Shown here piece after piece: positions 43,699-55,900 of a DNA stretch of 64,000 nt. A model generated the notes under the pieces. The model made no database searches and was not told the origin of the DNA. It saw nothing but the letters and a program-made list of their open reading frames with translations. The position numbers and the translations under genes are program-made. Within the stretch, counting starts at the first letter, position 1; each line of letters starts with the position of its first letter. Origin of the DNA: Paratinospora sagittata (Eukaryota > Streptophyta > Magnoliopsida > Ranunculales > Menispermaceae); assembly GCA_035771175.1 (NCBI GenBank), contig CM069596.1, positions 13,473,001 through 13,537,000 on the forward strand, in the 5' to 3' direction.

Positions 43699-46600
43699 AT
43701 GAGATCTTTTGGTTTGTTTCAGCTTCTTTGGGTTGTTTTTGGTGTTCTTTTCATCTCCTGTGATTCTTTTGCCTCAGATGAAGGTATTATATTCTATTTC
43801 AACATTATGGGTATCTGCTATTTGTTGCTATTTTGAGAGTATTTTGATCCAATTTTTTTCTCTTTGGTTCGCTGAATGTGGAATTCTGTATGGATTTTGG
43901 TACAGTTTCGGCTCTTGCAAGCTTTAAGGAAGCCATATACGAAGACCCTCTTTTAGTTCTTTCTAACTGGAATGCGCTTGATCCAAATCCTTGCAATTGG
44001 ACTGGTGTTTGGTGTTCAGTTGCTACAGATCATGTTATTACTCTGTAAGAATTTTTTTTTGTTTGAATTTTTTATGACTATTTCTGGCCGAAATCTTGCT
44101 CATAGATCTGTTTTTCTCTGCTTATGCTTGTAATCAAAGTTCTGATTTGCATTTAAGAGCTTGAAATCTAAGTGACACCGTATGAAATTGTTGGGATTTC
44201 ATATAAATATAATAAGATATGTCAGGCTAAGTTTGGAATGAATGCTTAGTGATATGTGCTTTATTTACAGATAAGGTCAGTGATGGGCAGGCAGGGTATA
44301 TATTTATATCTGTCAATTAATGCAAATATATGTTGAAACTGTTCTAATGATCTGTCTTTCTCTTGGAATTGGGTTTTGCAGGAATATCTCTGGTTCATCT
44401 TTGAGAGGATTTCTTGCACCAGAGCTGGGCTCACTGTCCTCCTTGCAAAATCTGTATGGTTCATCAGCATCTTCTTCTTCTTCTTCTTCTTCTCTTTTTT
44501 TTTTTGAGTTAATTCTATTAAATTTTCTTCATTCAATTAAAGATTAGGAATTGAGCCTACCCGGTTCCTGAAAGTTGTTTTTCTTAATTTGTTTATTGTT
44601 TTTGTGCAGAATTTTGCACAACAACAGTCTAATCGGGACGATACCAAAGGCACTTGGCTTGTTGAAAAGTCTAAAAGTATTGGATTTGGGGATGAATCAA
44701 CTTTCAGGTCCAATTCCCCCAGAGATTGGAAATCTGGGCAATGCTACAAAAATGTAGGTAGATTGGTTAAGGATCTTCTACTTCTCCTAGTTCTATCATG
44801 GTATTATCCTAAATTATTTATTTATTTATTATTTTACTTCAGCTACCTTCAATTTAATGGATTAACTGGGAATGTACCACCTGAGTTGGGCAATTTAAGG
44901 AATCTTGTCGAACTTCGGTTGGATAGGAATAAACTTCAAGGAACTATTCCTGGGAATGATAACTCAAGTTTTACATCTAACATGAATGGAAAGTAAGTAA
45001 TCTTGTTCTTGCGTTGTTTATTAAAAAGTCTCTTGCATTTATCTTACTTTGTACATACATGTTGATATGCTTGTTTTGCTATTCAAAGTAATAGTGGATC
45101 AAATGAGACTGCATCATGGGGATGAGCTTTTACTTTGGTTACTAGTTCATAAGCTATACATAGATAGCTTTCTATGTATAGCTTTAGATCCATATCTATG
45201 GTAGTAGTGAGCATGGAAAAGTTTGTCCACATCATGTGAAGATGCTCATCTATGAGGATCGTAGTTTTTAAATGGAAAAAAAATATTTTTGAGTTCATTT
45301 GAAGAATGCCTGGCAGATGCTGCAAAAAAAAAACTACTTTGAAAAATTTATGATTAGCTTAATCTGGAGCATTACTTAATGTTTTATGGCAGACTCTATG
45401 TCTTATGGCCTATGGAGACTGAAATTATATTGTGATTGGAGGCGGGGATGCACAATTGCACGAGCACAAGTTCATTAACTTTCTGTGGCTAGGTTAATTT
45501 TCCCTTTTTCTCCTCCCATTCGGGCAAAAAGCAGACTGAAAAGTGGCTCTATGTCAGAAGACTATTGAGCGTGTTTCAAAGTTATCTATTGATTTTCTTT
45601 ATGGGCCTTATATCTTTATCTCAATGATCAGTTCCTGAAATTTTTTTATTGCTGTGTTATTCATATATGGCAAAATTACTTGTTATACACATTTTTGGTG
45701 CATACAACTTGATAAGGTATGCAATAATTGACCAAAATCAGAAAGATTTATTATGAATTCTACTATAGAACTGCTTCATTTGTTGTTGTTTAAGCTAAAA
45801 AACGGGGCTGTTTAAGATTTACTGGCAGAGTCATTACTATTATGAAGCAATCTTACCAACAGTTGAAAATCCCAAGAATGATCAATTCTGTGATTGTGCA
45901 TATGCTTTGTCAACTAAGTTATTTCAACCTTTCACATAAATGATTTGATTGCTTGCCTTATCATTTAATTTATGATCCTAAGAAGCTACTCCTTGTTCAC
46001 GTAATGCCAACATATGACCATTCTCACTATTACAACAACCACTGCCAACAGAGGCTTGAATTCTCTGTTTATGTTTTCCACTTGCAAATTCCTGTTGAAG
46101 TTGAGAATGCACAAGCAAATCAGCACAAGCAGCTAGTACTAGTGAGTCAAGGATCTTCTGCAGCTTTTGTTCATTTGTTGCGCATCTACTATATCATAAC
46201 GGGTATGCCGGAAAACATAAACAGGGCATCCTAGTGCAAGCACCAAATACGCATGCACTATTTTTGTGGTCATTTTCACCTGTAATATCTTAGCCACCAA
46301 TTCCAAACGCTTCTGATAGCTGCATTCTGTAACTACCAAAGCTGGCTTTTACAACTAACTGTGGAATCACTAGTGATCACCATTCAAAGTCTCGCGACTA
46401 TGTCTACCATGATGCCTAATGCACTATCATCACAATCACTAACAGAACTAGAGTCTAGCCATTAATCACTACCTTACACGCTAAGTGTTGAACCAATTAT
46501 CCTCACGTCCCTTACGAAGAATATGTCCCTGATATGAAAGATATTTTGATGATTACAAACTACATTCTGTTTATGATATTACTGCACATATGGCATATCT

Positions 46601-49600
46601 AATCTTACTTAAAGGTTTCAAAGATTAAATGATGCATGGCGAACGTATTAAAAGATCTTCTTGAAGACCATGATCGTTTGAAGATGTTTAGTTGTATGAT
46701 TAGATTATGATAAGTTGTAGGACCTTCTATGTCATGTGATTCAGCAATATGCATGCCTGCATGTTTTAATTGATCAGTTGCATATTCAATTTAATCCGGT
46801 TACATTATGTTTTATCGAGCTTTAATCGAGAAATCAAAAATCGCTTTTATAAAATTCTTTCAGGACGCTAATGTTTTAGCAGCACCTTTCTGGACTTGAT
46901 GAGTCAGGACGCTGATAAAATATTAGGAAGCTCAAGGTTGAATTGAACTGATCAATAAGGACGCTTACTTGTTAGTAGCGACCTTTTTTTTATCAACCTT
47001 TGAGAATGTCAGGACGCTGATTTAGTTTCAGCTCGCTGAAAGTTCTTTTTGCGTTTTAAGTAATTTCTATCTTTAAGGACACTGATAAGTTATAAATTGA
47101 ATAAATTATCAGGACGCTACTTGTGTAGGAGCGCCCTCATCTTTAAAATCAACTTAAATAACTTTCAGGACGCTTACTGTCCTTCAGTGCACTTCACATT
47201 ATTTTTAAAACTGCTTTTAAATATCAGGACGCTTACTCTTGAGTAGCGCCCTCGTGTGTTTAATGCTTTAAAACAAAGAAGGACGCTAAATATGAAGTAG
47301 TGCCCTGAAGATTAAAGTTGATTAATTGTCAAAGTAAGTCAGGAGGCTTACTATTCAGTAGCGCCCTCAATTCATTGTTCAGCAGGACGCTGATGTTCTA
47401 TGAGCACCCTCAAAAGAGCAAAACGGCAGAAAAGATATTTTTGTTGTTCTGACATTACTGCTATTTCTGTTAACTTTTTCAGAAACGTACGAATACTTTT
47501 CAGAATCGTACAACTACTTTTTTAGACTTTTTTAAACGTTCTACAACTTCGTCAGAACATTCCTCTTTCATGAAATGATCAGATGATTCAGGTGCTATCG
47601 CCGTAATATGCATTAAGCTGAATCAATCCATTTCGGGAAAGAATGTTAACGTTGTATTTGAAATAACCTAGTGCCAAAAATCATCAAGTCCATTGCGCCT
47701 CTGTTATTCCTATATATATATGTGTTGCCTTAGAGCAGAAAAACTAACTAATGATATTCGAAACTGATATTCATTCAAAACGTATTAACAGTTTTCGTTT
47801 GTGCTAAAACACTTTTTGAAAGTTAGTCTTCTTTCACTTGTGCTTGATCTTACGATCTTTTGAAAGAAAAACTTCAAGTCTTCTAAGTAGTTCTCATACC
47901 CGTAAGTTGAGAAAATGTACCGGTTTGATCTTCACCCGTAAGAAGGTCCATAGTGGAGTTTGAACAAATCCTAACTGAGGAGGTTAGGTAGTGGATGTAG
48001 GCGCGACCGAACCACTATAAATCTTGCTTGCATTGTCCCATTTACATTTGTTGTATTTAAATTGTTATACTTTGTTTAATATGCTTTCATTATTCCGCAC
48101 AACTTTAAGAAAGGTTAAAATCTGCTAAGTGTCCAATTCATCCCCCTCTTAGACATATCTGGGCCAACACTAAGGATACCCATCACGATCACAAAGATAA
48201 TTAATTAATGCTAATAAATATTTGTAACACGGGTGATACAGGCCCAAGATAGTCATGTCTGTTTAATTTCTAGCAAAGATATTGATTGGCACTTGTTATT
48301 TCCTATCCATTTGGCTTTTCAACACTGTCAATGCCTGTTGTAATTTCATTTTTGCAGTTAGGGTGCCTACTATGAGAAATTTAGTTGTCTCATTAGTAAG
48401 CCTGCTGTTTTTCCTGTGAAACTATCCAAAAATAACTCTTTTCCATTCCTGTTTGTTGCTACTTCAGATATGCTTTTAGAGGAAATGCCACAGGCTTGTG
48501 TCTTTCCCCACAGTTAAGAATTGCAGATTTTTCGTACAACTTCTTAATTGGAAGAATCCCTCCGTGCTTGAAATATCTTCCAAGGTAATTTCCACGAGAA
48601 TTTGCTATGTTATATTTTCAATCTGATGACCATCTGATACTTATATGCTTTTCTGCAGAACAAGTTTTCAAGGGAATTGCTTCCACAACATGAACTCCAA
48701 ACAACGTTCTTCTGAGCAATGTGGTATGCATGCCATGACCTGCCTGTTGAATTTTTGATTACTAAATCTCATAGGTGGCATATATACTTGCTTGATGGTA
48801 TACATTTATTATTTCCTGAGGAATAATCCCAATGGAGTTTGGCATCATTTATACTTTTATAAATAAATAGTGTTTAGCTCTTTCAAAATTCATTATTTTT
48901 CCTTGATTTGTGCATCTCTTGAACCTTGACGCAATGGTAAGAGTTATTGCCATGTGACCATGTGGTCATGTGTTCGAGTCATGGAAACAACCTCTTGCAA
49001 AGCAAGGTAAGGCTGCATACAATAGACCCAAATGTGGACCGACCCTTCCCTGGGACCCCACATAGGCGGGAATTTTGTGCATTGGGCTGCCCTTCTTTTT
49101 GTGCATCTCCCGATAATGTGATTATGAGAACATTGGACATATGCTTGAGTCTTTTGTTCCTGTAGTGTGGGAAGTTATATTGCAATTTGTAACACATTTA
49201 GTTTTCTCAGGTGCTTCTCCCCCTGCAAATAGCCTCCCAGGAGCCATACCGAATCACCAACATGCTCAAGAAATTTCTAAGCATCAGGGCCCATCAAAAC
49301 CTGCCTGGCTGTTAGGTCTGGAAATTGTAACAGGAACTATTGCGGGTTTTCTTTTCCTATTCGCTATTTTCACAGCTGTTAAAAAATGCAAAGGAAAAGC
49401 TCCTGTAATAATCCCATGGAAGAAAGGAGCCAGTGGGAAGGACCAAATGGTAGTATACATAGGTTAGTAGCAACAACTGCAAACTCTGTTTTCGGCATTC
49501 AAAATTTGAGGCTTCTTGAGAATTTTCTCTTCATTTAGTTCTTATCTAATTATTTTTTTGGATTTTAAAATAGATTCTGAGATGCTGAAGGATGTGGTGA

Positions 49601-52065
49601 AGTGGAGTAGACAAGAACTTGAACTTGCCTGCGAAGATTTTAGCAACATCATTGGCTCGTCTGCAGATAGTCTTGTCTACAAAGGCGTTGTCAAAGATGG
49701 GCCTGAGATTGCTGTCATATCTCTGTGCATCAAGGAAGAGCTCTGGACGGGCTATCTTGAGCTTTGTTTTCAAAGAGAGGTAATGCAATAATACCTATCT
49801 GGATTTCAGCTTCAGAAATTTAATTCCTGTAAATTGATGTTTGGCAAAATGAAGAGCATGTGAAATATGAAATGGGCATCCAAAACACGAGATTTTCAAT
49901 TCTTAGTATTTCATTCCTCAGGTTGCAGATTTGGCAAGATTAAATCATGAGAACACGGGAAAGTTATTAGGTTATTGTAGAGAGAGCACCCCATTCACAA
50001 GGATGCTTGTATTTGAATATGCATCAAATGGGACATTGTATGAGCACCTTCACTGTAAGCCAGTTACCCTTTCTTATTTTTTATTTTATTTTATCTTTTT
50101 AAATTTTTTTTTTTTTAACAAACTTAGTTAAAGCCTCATTTTGTTGATTTCTGAATACAATAACAAACATTTTACTGTAGATGGTGAAGGTTGTCAATTA
50201 TCATGGACAAGGCGCATGAAAATTATCATTGGCATTGCTCGTGGCCTGAGATATCTGCACACAGAAGCAGATCCTCCCTTCACTATAACTGAGCTAAATT
50301 CTAGTTCTGTCTATCTTACAGATGATTTTAACCCCAAGGTATGCATAAAGGCTCTAAAACAACAATTCAGAAACTTTCAAAGAAGTTCTTGCGACAAAGG
50401 AATACATTCAAAGCTCCCTTCAAGCTGAGCTGTGCATGTGTTGATTTCATTTAAACAAAAAAACATAATTTATTGTATTCTTGTAAGATCTTGTATGTAT
50501 TGCATGGCTGTCAAAAATTCACTTCAAATCTTAGGAATATAATAATGCTTCATTTTATAAAATTCTTGTTTCTGATTCAATCTCTGTTACTTGCTCAGCT
50601 GGTGAATTTTGAAAGTTGGAAGAAAGTACTTGCAAGATCGGAAAAGAACTCTGGTTCCCTTGGTAATGGGGTTGATCATAATGCTTTACCCAATTCTCTA
50701 GAGGCACATCATCTGGATGTTCAAGGAAACATGTACGCTTTTGGAGTACTGTTGCTTGAGATAATCAGTGGAAGACCTCCCTACTGCAAAGACAGAGGGT
50801 CCTTGGTAGATTGGGTAAGAAAGCACTTGGAATTCATGCATTTTCTTTTTAAATTTCTCTTACTGGGTTTTGGTTTTTAGGTTAAGGAAATGCCAACAGT
50901 GCTAGCTTTTGGTTTCTTCTTTTTGATATTTCAGATAATTCGTCAGTAGTTTTCCTGCCAGCAGTGGTTTAGGTGTTTATACTGTAAAGTTCAAATATTT
51001 TTTAACAATTAATTGGTATAGTAGAACATGGGCAGGAATTAGTAGGTTTCTGACACTGCCACCTTTAAAGGGATACTTTTTAGATTGTATATGAAAACCT
51101 TGTCTATAATATATATATATAATGCCAAAAGTTTCAAAGCTCTTAGTGTGATGAATTTTGTCCATCTTCCACAAATACCCTTAAAATCTTAATTCTTGAA
51201 TTTTTAAATAATTAAAATTTTATTTTAATTATTTAAAGGGTATTTAGTAATTTAATCAAATTAATTTTTTCCCCACTACTTCCTCTTTTCTTCACTTTTT
51301 GAGGCTTAAGTTGTCTTTTTTCCAATTTTTTCCTCTTTAGTTGTAACATTTTACCTTTATTTACTTTTTTTCTTTTATCTAAAATAAAGAAAATAATTTT
51401 ACCCTTCTAGCTTTTTTCCAACTAGGGTTTGAATCTGCTTCCCCCACTATGTTTTATCAAGGGTTAAGTCAACATTTAAATTACAAGTAGTTATATCTTT
51501 CATAATTATTTCTGTCTATGTTATTTTAGGTCTTCATCTACCACAATCATTACTATAGGATTGTCAATAGTTCATTCTTCCTAACCGGAGCATTTTTAAT
51601 AAAAATTAATAATACTTAACAAGAGATCTTAACAATAATATACTTGAAAAGAATTGTTATACTTAACAATCAATGTGTTCCTAAAACTTGTCTTGAAAAT
51701 CGACCTTGGATTATCATCTACTCCTGTTCTACTGCACATTCCCTGTTTTGTTCCAATCCCAGTTCATGATAGCTGATGTTGCTGTGGTATATAATTCTCT
51801 ATTTCTTCATCTTCTGCAGGCTAACGAGTATTTGGAGCTGCCAGAAGTAATATCGTATCTTGTGGATCCCGAGTTAAAACATTTCAGATACGAAGACCTC
51901 AAAGTAATATGCGACGTAGTGAAGCTCTGCATTCAGTCTGAACCCAACAAGCGGCCGTCCATGCAAGTTTTGTGCTCCATGTTGGAGAGCGGAGTTGAGA
52001 CCTCGATATCTGCTGATCTTAAAGGGTCTCCTTTGGCATGGGCTGAGCTAGCTCTATCTTCATGA
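43699..52065 (+). CDS. LRR receptor-like pseudokinase (LRR-VI clade, At1g63430-like), 13 exons
   Basis: Exons I infer, all with GT-AG introns and matching phases: 43699-43783, 43906-44044, 44382-44453, 44610-44753, 44843-44992, 48468-48584, 48659-48723, 49211-49462, 49574-49779, 49922-50054, 50181-50338, 50599-50814, 51820-52065; total 1,983 bp, 660 residues. Residues 1-25 ([20 protein letters not shown]) form a signal peptide; 30-66 an LRR N-cap ending CNWTGVWC; about 76-190 hold four LRRs ([19 protein letters not shown]); 290-314 a membrane span ([20 protein letters not shown]) with basic stop; 345-640 a kinase-like domain. The ATP-binding Lys is Ser391 (AVISL), HRD is Ile-Thr-Glu (490-492) and DFG is Asn-Phe-Glu (510-512), so it should be catalytically dead, as known for part of this clade. 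Probably a plasma-membrane signalling scaffold; ligand unknown. An upstream in-frame codon at 43648 is GTG, so the ATG at 43699 is the start. Confidence 0.9.
46486..48169 (+). mobile_element. SIRE-type solo LTR, 1,684 bp, with target duplication, in intron 5
   Basis: Starts TGTTGAACCAATTATCC and ends CCCCCTCTTAGACATATCTGGGCCAACA (outline: CCCCCTCTTAGAC then GGGCCAACA). Exact duplication CTAAG at 46481-46485 and 48170-48174. It has TTTTGATGATTACAAAC near the 5' end, a TATA region CCTATATATATATGTG at about 47709, and the GTGGATGTAGGCGCGACCGA...CACTATAAATC block. It is in the same orientation as the gene, so its polyadenylation or promoter signals could affect the transcript. Confidence 0.93.
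46862..47412 (+). repeat. Array of ~11 imperfect hairpin repeats (GGACGCT...AGCGCCC)
   Basis: Units begin at about 46862, 46906, 46959, 47009, 47078, 47111, 47167, 47225, 47281, 47340 and 47384. The best ones are self-complementary: GGACGCTTACT-ctt-GAGTAGCGCCC and GGACGCTTACTTGTTAGTAG-CGACC. Spacing 45-70 bp. The array lies 300-850 bp upstream of the putative TATA box. Confidence 0.88.
48919..49097 (+). mobile_element. Au-type SINE, intact, in intron 7
   Basis: 179 bp with box A (GCAATGGTAAG), box B (GTGTTCGAGTCAT), the family body (AAGGTAAGGCTGCATACAAT, ACCCTTCCCTGGGACCCCAC, GGGCTGCCCTT) and a short T tail. A 12-bp target duplication TTTGTGCATCTC lies at 48907-48918 and 49098-49109. It sits between exon 7 and exon 8 in the sense orientation. 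Confidence 0.93.
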
Positions 52066-53502
52066 CTTCATCGAATCTAACACTGTAAATTTGACATATA
52101 CCCTTGTAATACCACTTACTTTCTTTCATTTATATATAATTTTTTTCCTGTTTTTAATAAGCTGTTGTGTTTTTTTTTTCTTTGGTTTTCCTGGAAATGC
52201 TTGCATGCCAGAGAATGTAAAGGCTATGCACTGCAATCCTACTGTTTTTTTCTATTGTCCGATGTGAACATTTTGAGCTTATGATGAGAGTACTGAATGA
52301 AGAGAAGATCATTATACTATTGTTACTGAGTTTTGGATATCTATTTACTGCTCTTTTCATGTAAATTAATGTGCTTTTAAGGAAAACCATGAAGATATAT
52401 AAAATAAAAGTTAATAAAAGAACAAAATTCATGCACTATATATAAAAGATTGGTAGGTTCTGAAAGATTTATGGGGGTTTTAATCAGTTATATTGTACCA
52501 TAAGAAAAATCTGCCATCAACTTTAGCAAATAAGAAATTCAAGTTTTTGAAGATGCAGTTACTTGGGTTTCTGAGTTGCTTGGATTTTCTTTTCTTCCTA
52601 GTCCCTTCTCACTTCCCCTCCCCAAGAAAATGATAAATAAAATAAAAATGAAGCAAGATTCAGGAATTTGGATGAGGTGTGTGTATGTAATAGTATGTAC
52701 GTTATGTCCGTGTGTGTAGGGTGGATCAAATGGAGATGGGTCTAGTCAAATTTGATTTTATGGAAGAACCTTATAATGAAGATTAATTCTCAAACTTGAG
52801 CATGATCATGTAAAACATGGTAACAATACTATATGTCTATTGTTTTTCATTCTTTTAATTTCCTTTTCTCAAGTAAGATGAGGAGCATTTTGGGGGGAGT
52901 AAAGGGGATGCAAATATTAAAAAATTATAAAGTTTATCAACTTACCAAGGGAACAATTTGTATTTTACTATCAACTTAATGCATCAACATATACTAAAAA
53001 CTGCATAAATTAAGTTAAAATGCACAATGAACCCAACAAAAAAGAAGGGTGTGTTATTCAAATTACCCATTAATTTAGTTTCTAATGAATTGATGATATG
53101 AATGAATTTTATTACATCCAAAAACAATAAATGCCTATTGGCATCTTGAGAGATTAAAATTTTATTACTTGCATAGGGAGGGAAATCCGCTCTCATACAA
53201 CTAATCTAGAGCAGAGATACATCATACAAGGAAGCAAGAAAATTAGTTACAGATCAATTCACATCTCTCTAGCTAGCAACGCTATGGACATCAATCATCT
53301 ATATAGAGGTATTCCATCTAGCAGTAGAACTCATGTGCAGTGGAACCCATGTGTGCAGTGGAACTAGTTGGTAAAACCAGAGAAACCAAAAAGTACATAT
53401 CTCCCATGTGATGATTTCTTAGAACTCCAACCAATGGTCCATCTGTACAATAATATATTCTATTTCTAGAGGGAGAGGAGGCCATTGTTAGGGATTTGGG
53501 TC
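52066..53502. other. 3' flank of the receptor gene, no further gene
   Basis: The first ~150 bp are likely 3' UTR (candidate signal TTTAATAAGC near 52153). Beyond that AT-rich DNA without recognised elements. Confidence 0.5.
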
Positions 53503-53772
53503 CTAGGAGGAGATGTATGAACCAGCTAATGCTCCTGCATGAATAAGCCTTTTGCTGCTGATTTGACTATTGTTTTCTTCTTGGTCCCGACTTTCAAAAC
53601 AATGATGCAAAATTACCTCCTTAATTATCTGATTTGAGAATTTGCAAGTAGCTTTAAATGATTCAAGTTCTTCTCCAACCATAAGTAACAAGAGTGCTGT
53701 TGGAAAAAAAAGAAGCTTTCTAATACTATCTTTTAGATGGTTAAGGCCAAAGTTGTAAACCTTTAAACCCAT
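53503..53772 (-). other. Unidentified 89-codon ORF, possibly an exon fragment
   Basis: MGLKVYNFGLNHLKDSIRKL... then EELESFKATCKFSNQIIKEV and SRDQEENNSQISSKRLIHAG. Codon content looks more protein-like than neighbouring random ORFs, but I recognise no family and see no splice partners. It may be a gene fragment or chance. Confidence 0.2.
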
Positions 53773-53989
53773 TCGTTTCTAGATAGAATTACGTTAGAGG
53801 GTATCTCCTTGCCTAAGCCCTCTTTTTTTTCTTTTGAAAAAGAATCAACACGGAGAACCATTAATCCTGATGGAAAGAATTAAGAAGTTGTTTTAACACA
53901 TTCAAGTAGAGCGCGAATAAAATTTGAAGGAAAATTCATTTTGTTTAACATCATCTTTAGGCTTCATAAGCGCTCTATAGATGGAATAG

Positions 53990-54261
53990 AACTCTCTCTC
54001 TTGTTTTGGATAATGAGCCTCTGTTCATTCTCCCATAGTAAAGCAGAAGAGGCTCAAGGAAATTAAATGGCTGCTGAAAGAATGATTTTATTGATTGTGC
54101 TTTACATATATTTATACACTTTGTAAGATAATGAAAGAATTAAATGACATGCCTATAATAGTTACAATTTACACATGGAAATAAATCAATGTGATTTATG
54201 GGTGGCAATAGATTTCTCTTCATTATTGAAGTGATTGGTGGGATGAGAATCTTGCCTAATA
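53990..54261 (-). repeat. Probable 3' LTR of the Ale-type element
   Basis: Minus strand after the last RNase H codons and a purine-rich TTGCGGGGACA comes TATTAGGCAAGATTC, a plausible decayed TGTTAGG LTR start. The other end was not fixed. Confidence 0.35.
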
Positions 54262-55900
54262 TGTCCCCGCAAGATGGTGCTTCCATCGGAAACACCAATC
54301 TTGGATCGAAGAAGTGCAAAGCGTTGTTTCGCAAGTGGCTTGGTAAGAATATCTGCAAGTTGATCATGAGTTCAAACATGAGAGACTTGTAGAGAGCCAT
54401 TAACAACTTTATCACGAACAAAATGATAATCAATTGCTATATGTTTCATCCGAGAGTGAAAGACAGGATTGGCACAGAGATAGGTAGCTCCAAATTGTCA
54501 CACAATAACCGTGGTGGCTTAGGGAGTGGAATGCCAAGTTCAGATAAAATATTACTAATTCATGACAATTCCGCAGTAGTAGAAGCAACAACATTATACT
54601 CAACTTTTTCGGAAGAGCGTGCAACTGTTCGTTGCTTCTTTGAACACCATGAGATGGGATTACCACCAAGATAAATAATAAAGGCAGAGATAGAGGTGCA
54701 ATCATCACGATTACCCGCCCAATTAGCATCAGAGTAGGCAGTAAGTGTGAATGGTTGTTGACGCCGAATGTGAAGCCCAAAATGAAGTGTATTTTTCAAA
54801 TAACGTAATATACGTTTGGCTGCTGTCCAGTGAGTCTGTGCAGGCGCATGCATATATTGGGCTAACTTGTTAACAGAGTAAGCAACATCAGGACGAGTAA
54901 GAGACAGGTATTGCATACCACCAATCAGACTGCGATATTGGGTTACATCAACAGGTGGAGAACCATCATTCAAGACTAACTTGGTAGTAGTAGACATTAG
55001 AGTGACAAAGTCTTTTATCCCTGCCATTTTGGTGCGCTCTAAGAGATCACAAATGTACTTGTGTTGATATAAAAAGAGGCCTTGATTGGTAGGAAGAACC
55101 TCAACACCCAAGAAATAGTAGAGCTGGCCCATGTCTTTGATGGAAAATTGTTGTGATAGAGCCTTAATAAAGTCTTGAATAAAAGTGCTCGAGCTACTTG
55201 TGACAAGGAGATCATCTACATACACCAAGAAATAAATGCTAACAGAATTGGTGTCATAAATGAATAAGGAGGAATCAGATTTGGCGTTAACAAATCCATT
55301 AGACAAAATAAATTTTTTTAACTCAATGAACCATGCACGTGGAGCTTGTTTCAGGCCATAAAGTGCTTTTCGGAGGCAACACACATGGGTGGGATGGGAT
55401 TGATCAACAAAGCCGGCAGGTTGCAACATATAAACTTCTTCATAAAGACGGCCATGCAAGAATGCATTGTTAACATCTAACTGATGAATTTTCCATCCAT
55501 AAGTGAGAGTAATGGATAAAACAAGATGAATCGTTGTAAGCTTCACAACCGGATTGAAAGTGTCATGATAGTCAACGCTAGGGCGTTGATGAAAGCCTTT
55601 GGCAATCAAACGAAGCTTTGTACCGAGAGATGTTTCCATCAAGATTCCTCTTTTTTCTAAATACCTATTTGCAACCAACAATATTCTGACTGGATTGGAG
55701 GGGAACGAGTTCCCAAGTACCATTTTTTATCAAGGCATTGATCTCACCATACATGGCCACTCTCCAATTGGAGTCTTTTAAAGCTTGAGAGATAGAGGTG
55801 GTTTCAAGGGGTGTAGGAAGGGGATGCTTCGTAGTAAGGTGTATGTGTTTTGGCCTAAAAATATTATTTTGGGATCGGGTGATCATTGGGTGGGCTCGAA
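54262..55900 (-). pseudogene. Copia reverse transcriptase and RNase H, nearly open
   Basis: A 387-codon open stretch (55723-54560) includes HQLDVNNAFLHGRLYEEVYM, LRKALYGLKQAPRAWFIELK, the intact catalytic FLVYVDDLLVTSS, QLYYFLGVEVLPTNQGLFLY, GGMQYLSLTRPDVAYSVNKL and SDANWAGNRDDCTSISAFII. RNase H continues below 54560 through stops: [18 protein letters not shown] text with [23 protein letters not shown] and [20 protein letters not shown]. The polymerase active site is kept, which is rare in this window, but flanking stops at 54558 and near 54380 disrupt the polyprotein. Confidence 0.88.

Larger units (their letters stand above)
44993..48467 (+). other. Intron 5 of the receptor pseudokinase, enlarged by an insertion
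   Basis: Donor GTAAGT at 44993, acceptor TACTTCAG ending 48467; 3,475 bp. About half (46486-48169) is a SIRE-type solo LTR. The rest is unique-looking AT-rich sequence with no exon-like frame that fits the protein family. Without the LTR the intron would be ~1.79 kb. Confidence 0.8.

Noticed and set aside
45953..46234. 93-codon ORF in intron 5
   Set aside because: It does not match the protein family, lacks fitting splice sites and would not preserve the frame.
46862..47412. Regularly spaced palindromic repeats resembling a CRISPR array
   Set aside because: The repeats are imperfect, spacers are homologous between two LTR copies, and the context is a plant intron.
48947..49165. 72-codon ORFs on both strands
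   Set aside because: They are translations of the Au SINE in intron 7.
53503..53772. Exon of a neighbouring gene
   Set aside because: Kept only as an unidentified ORF: no family recognised and no consistent neighbouring exons found.
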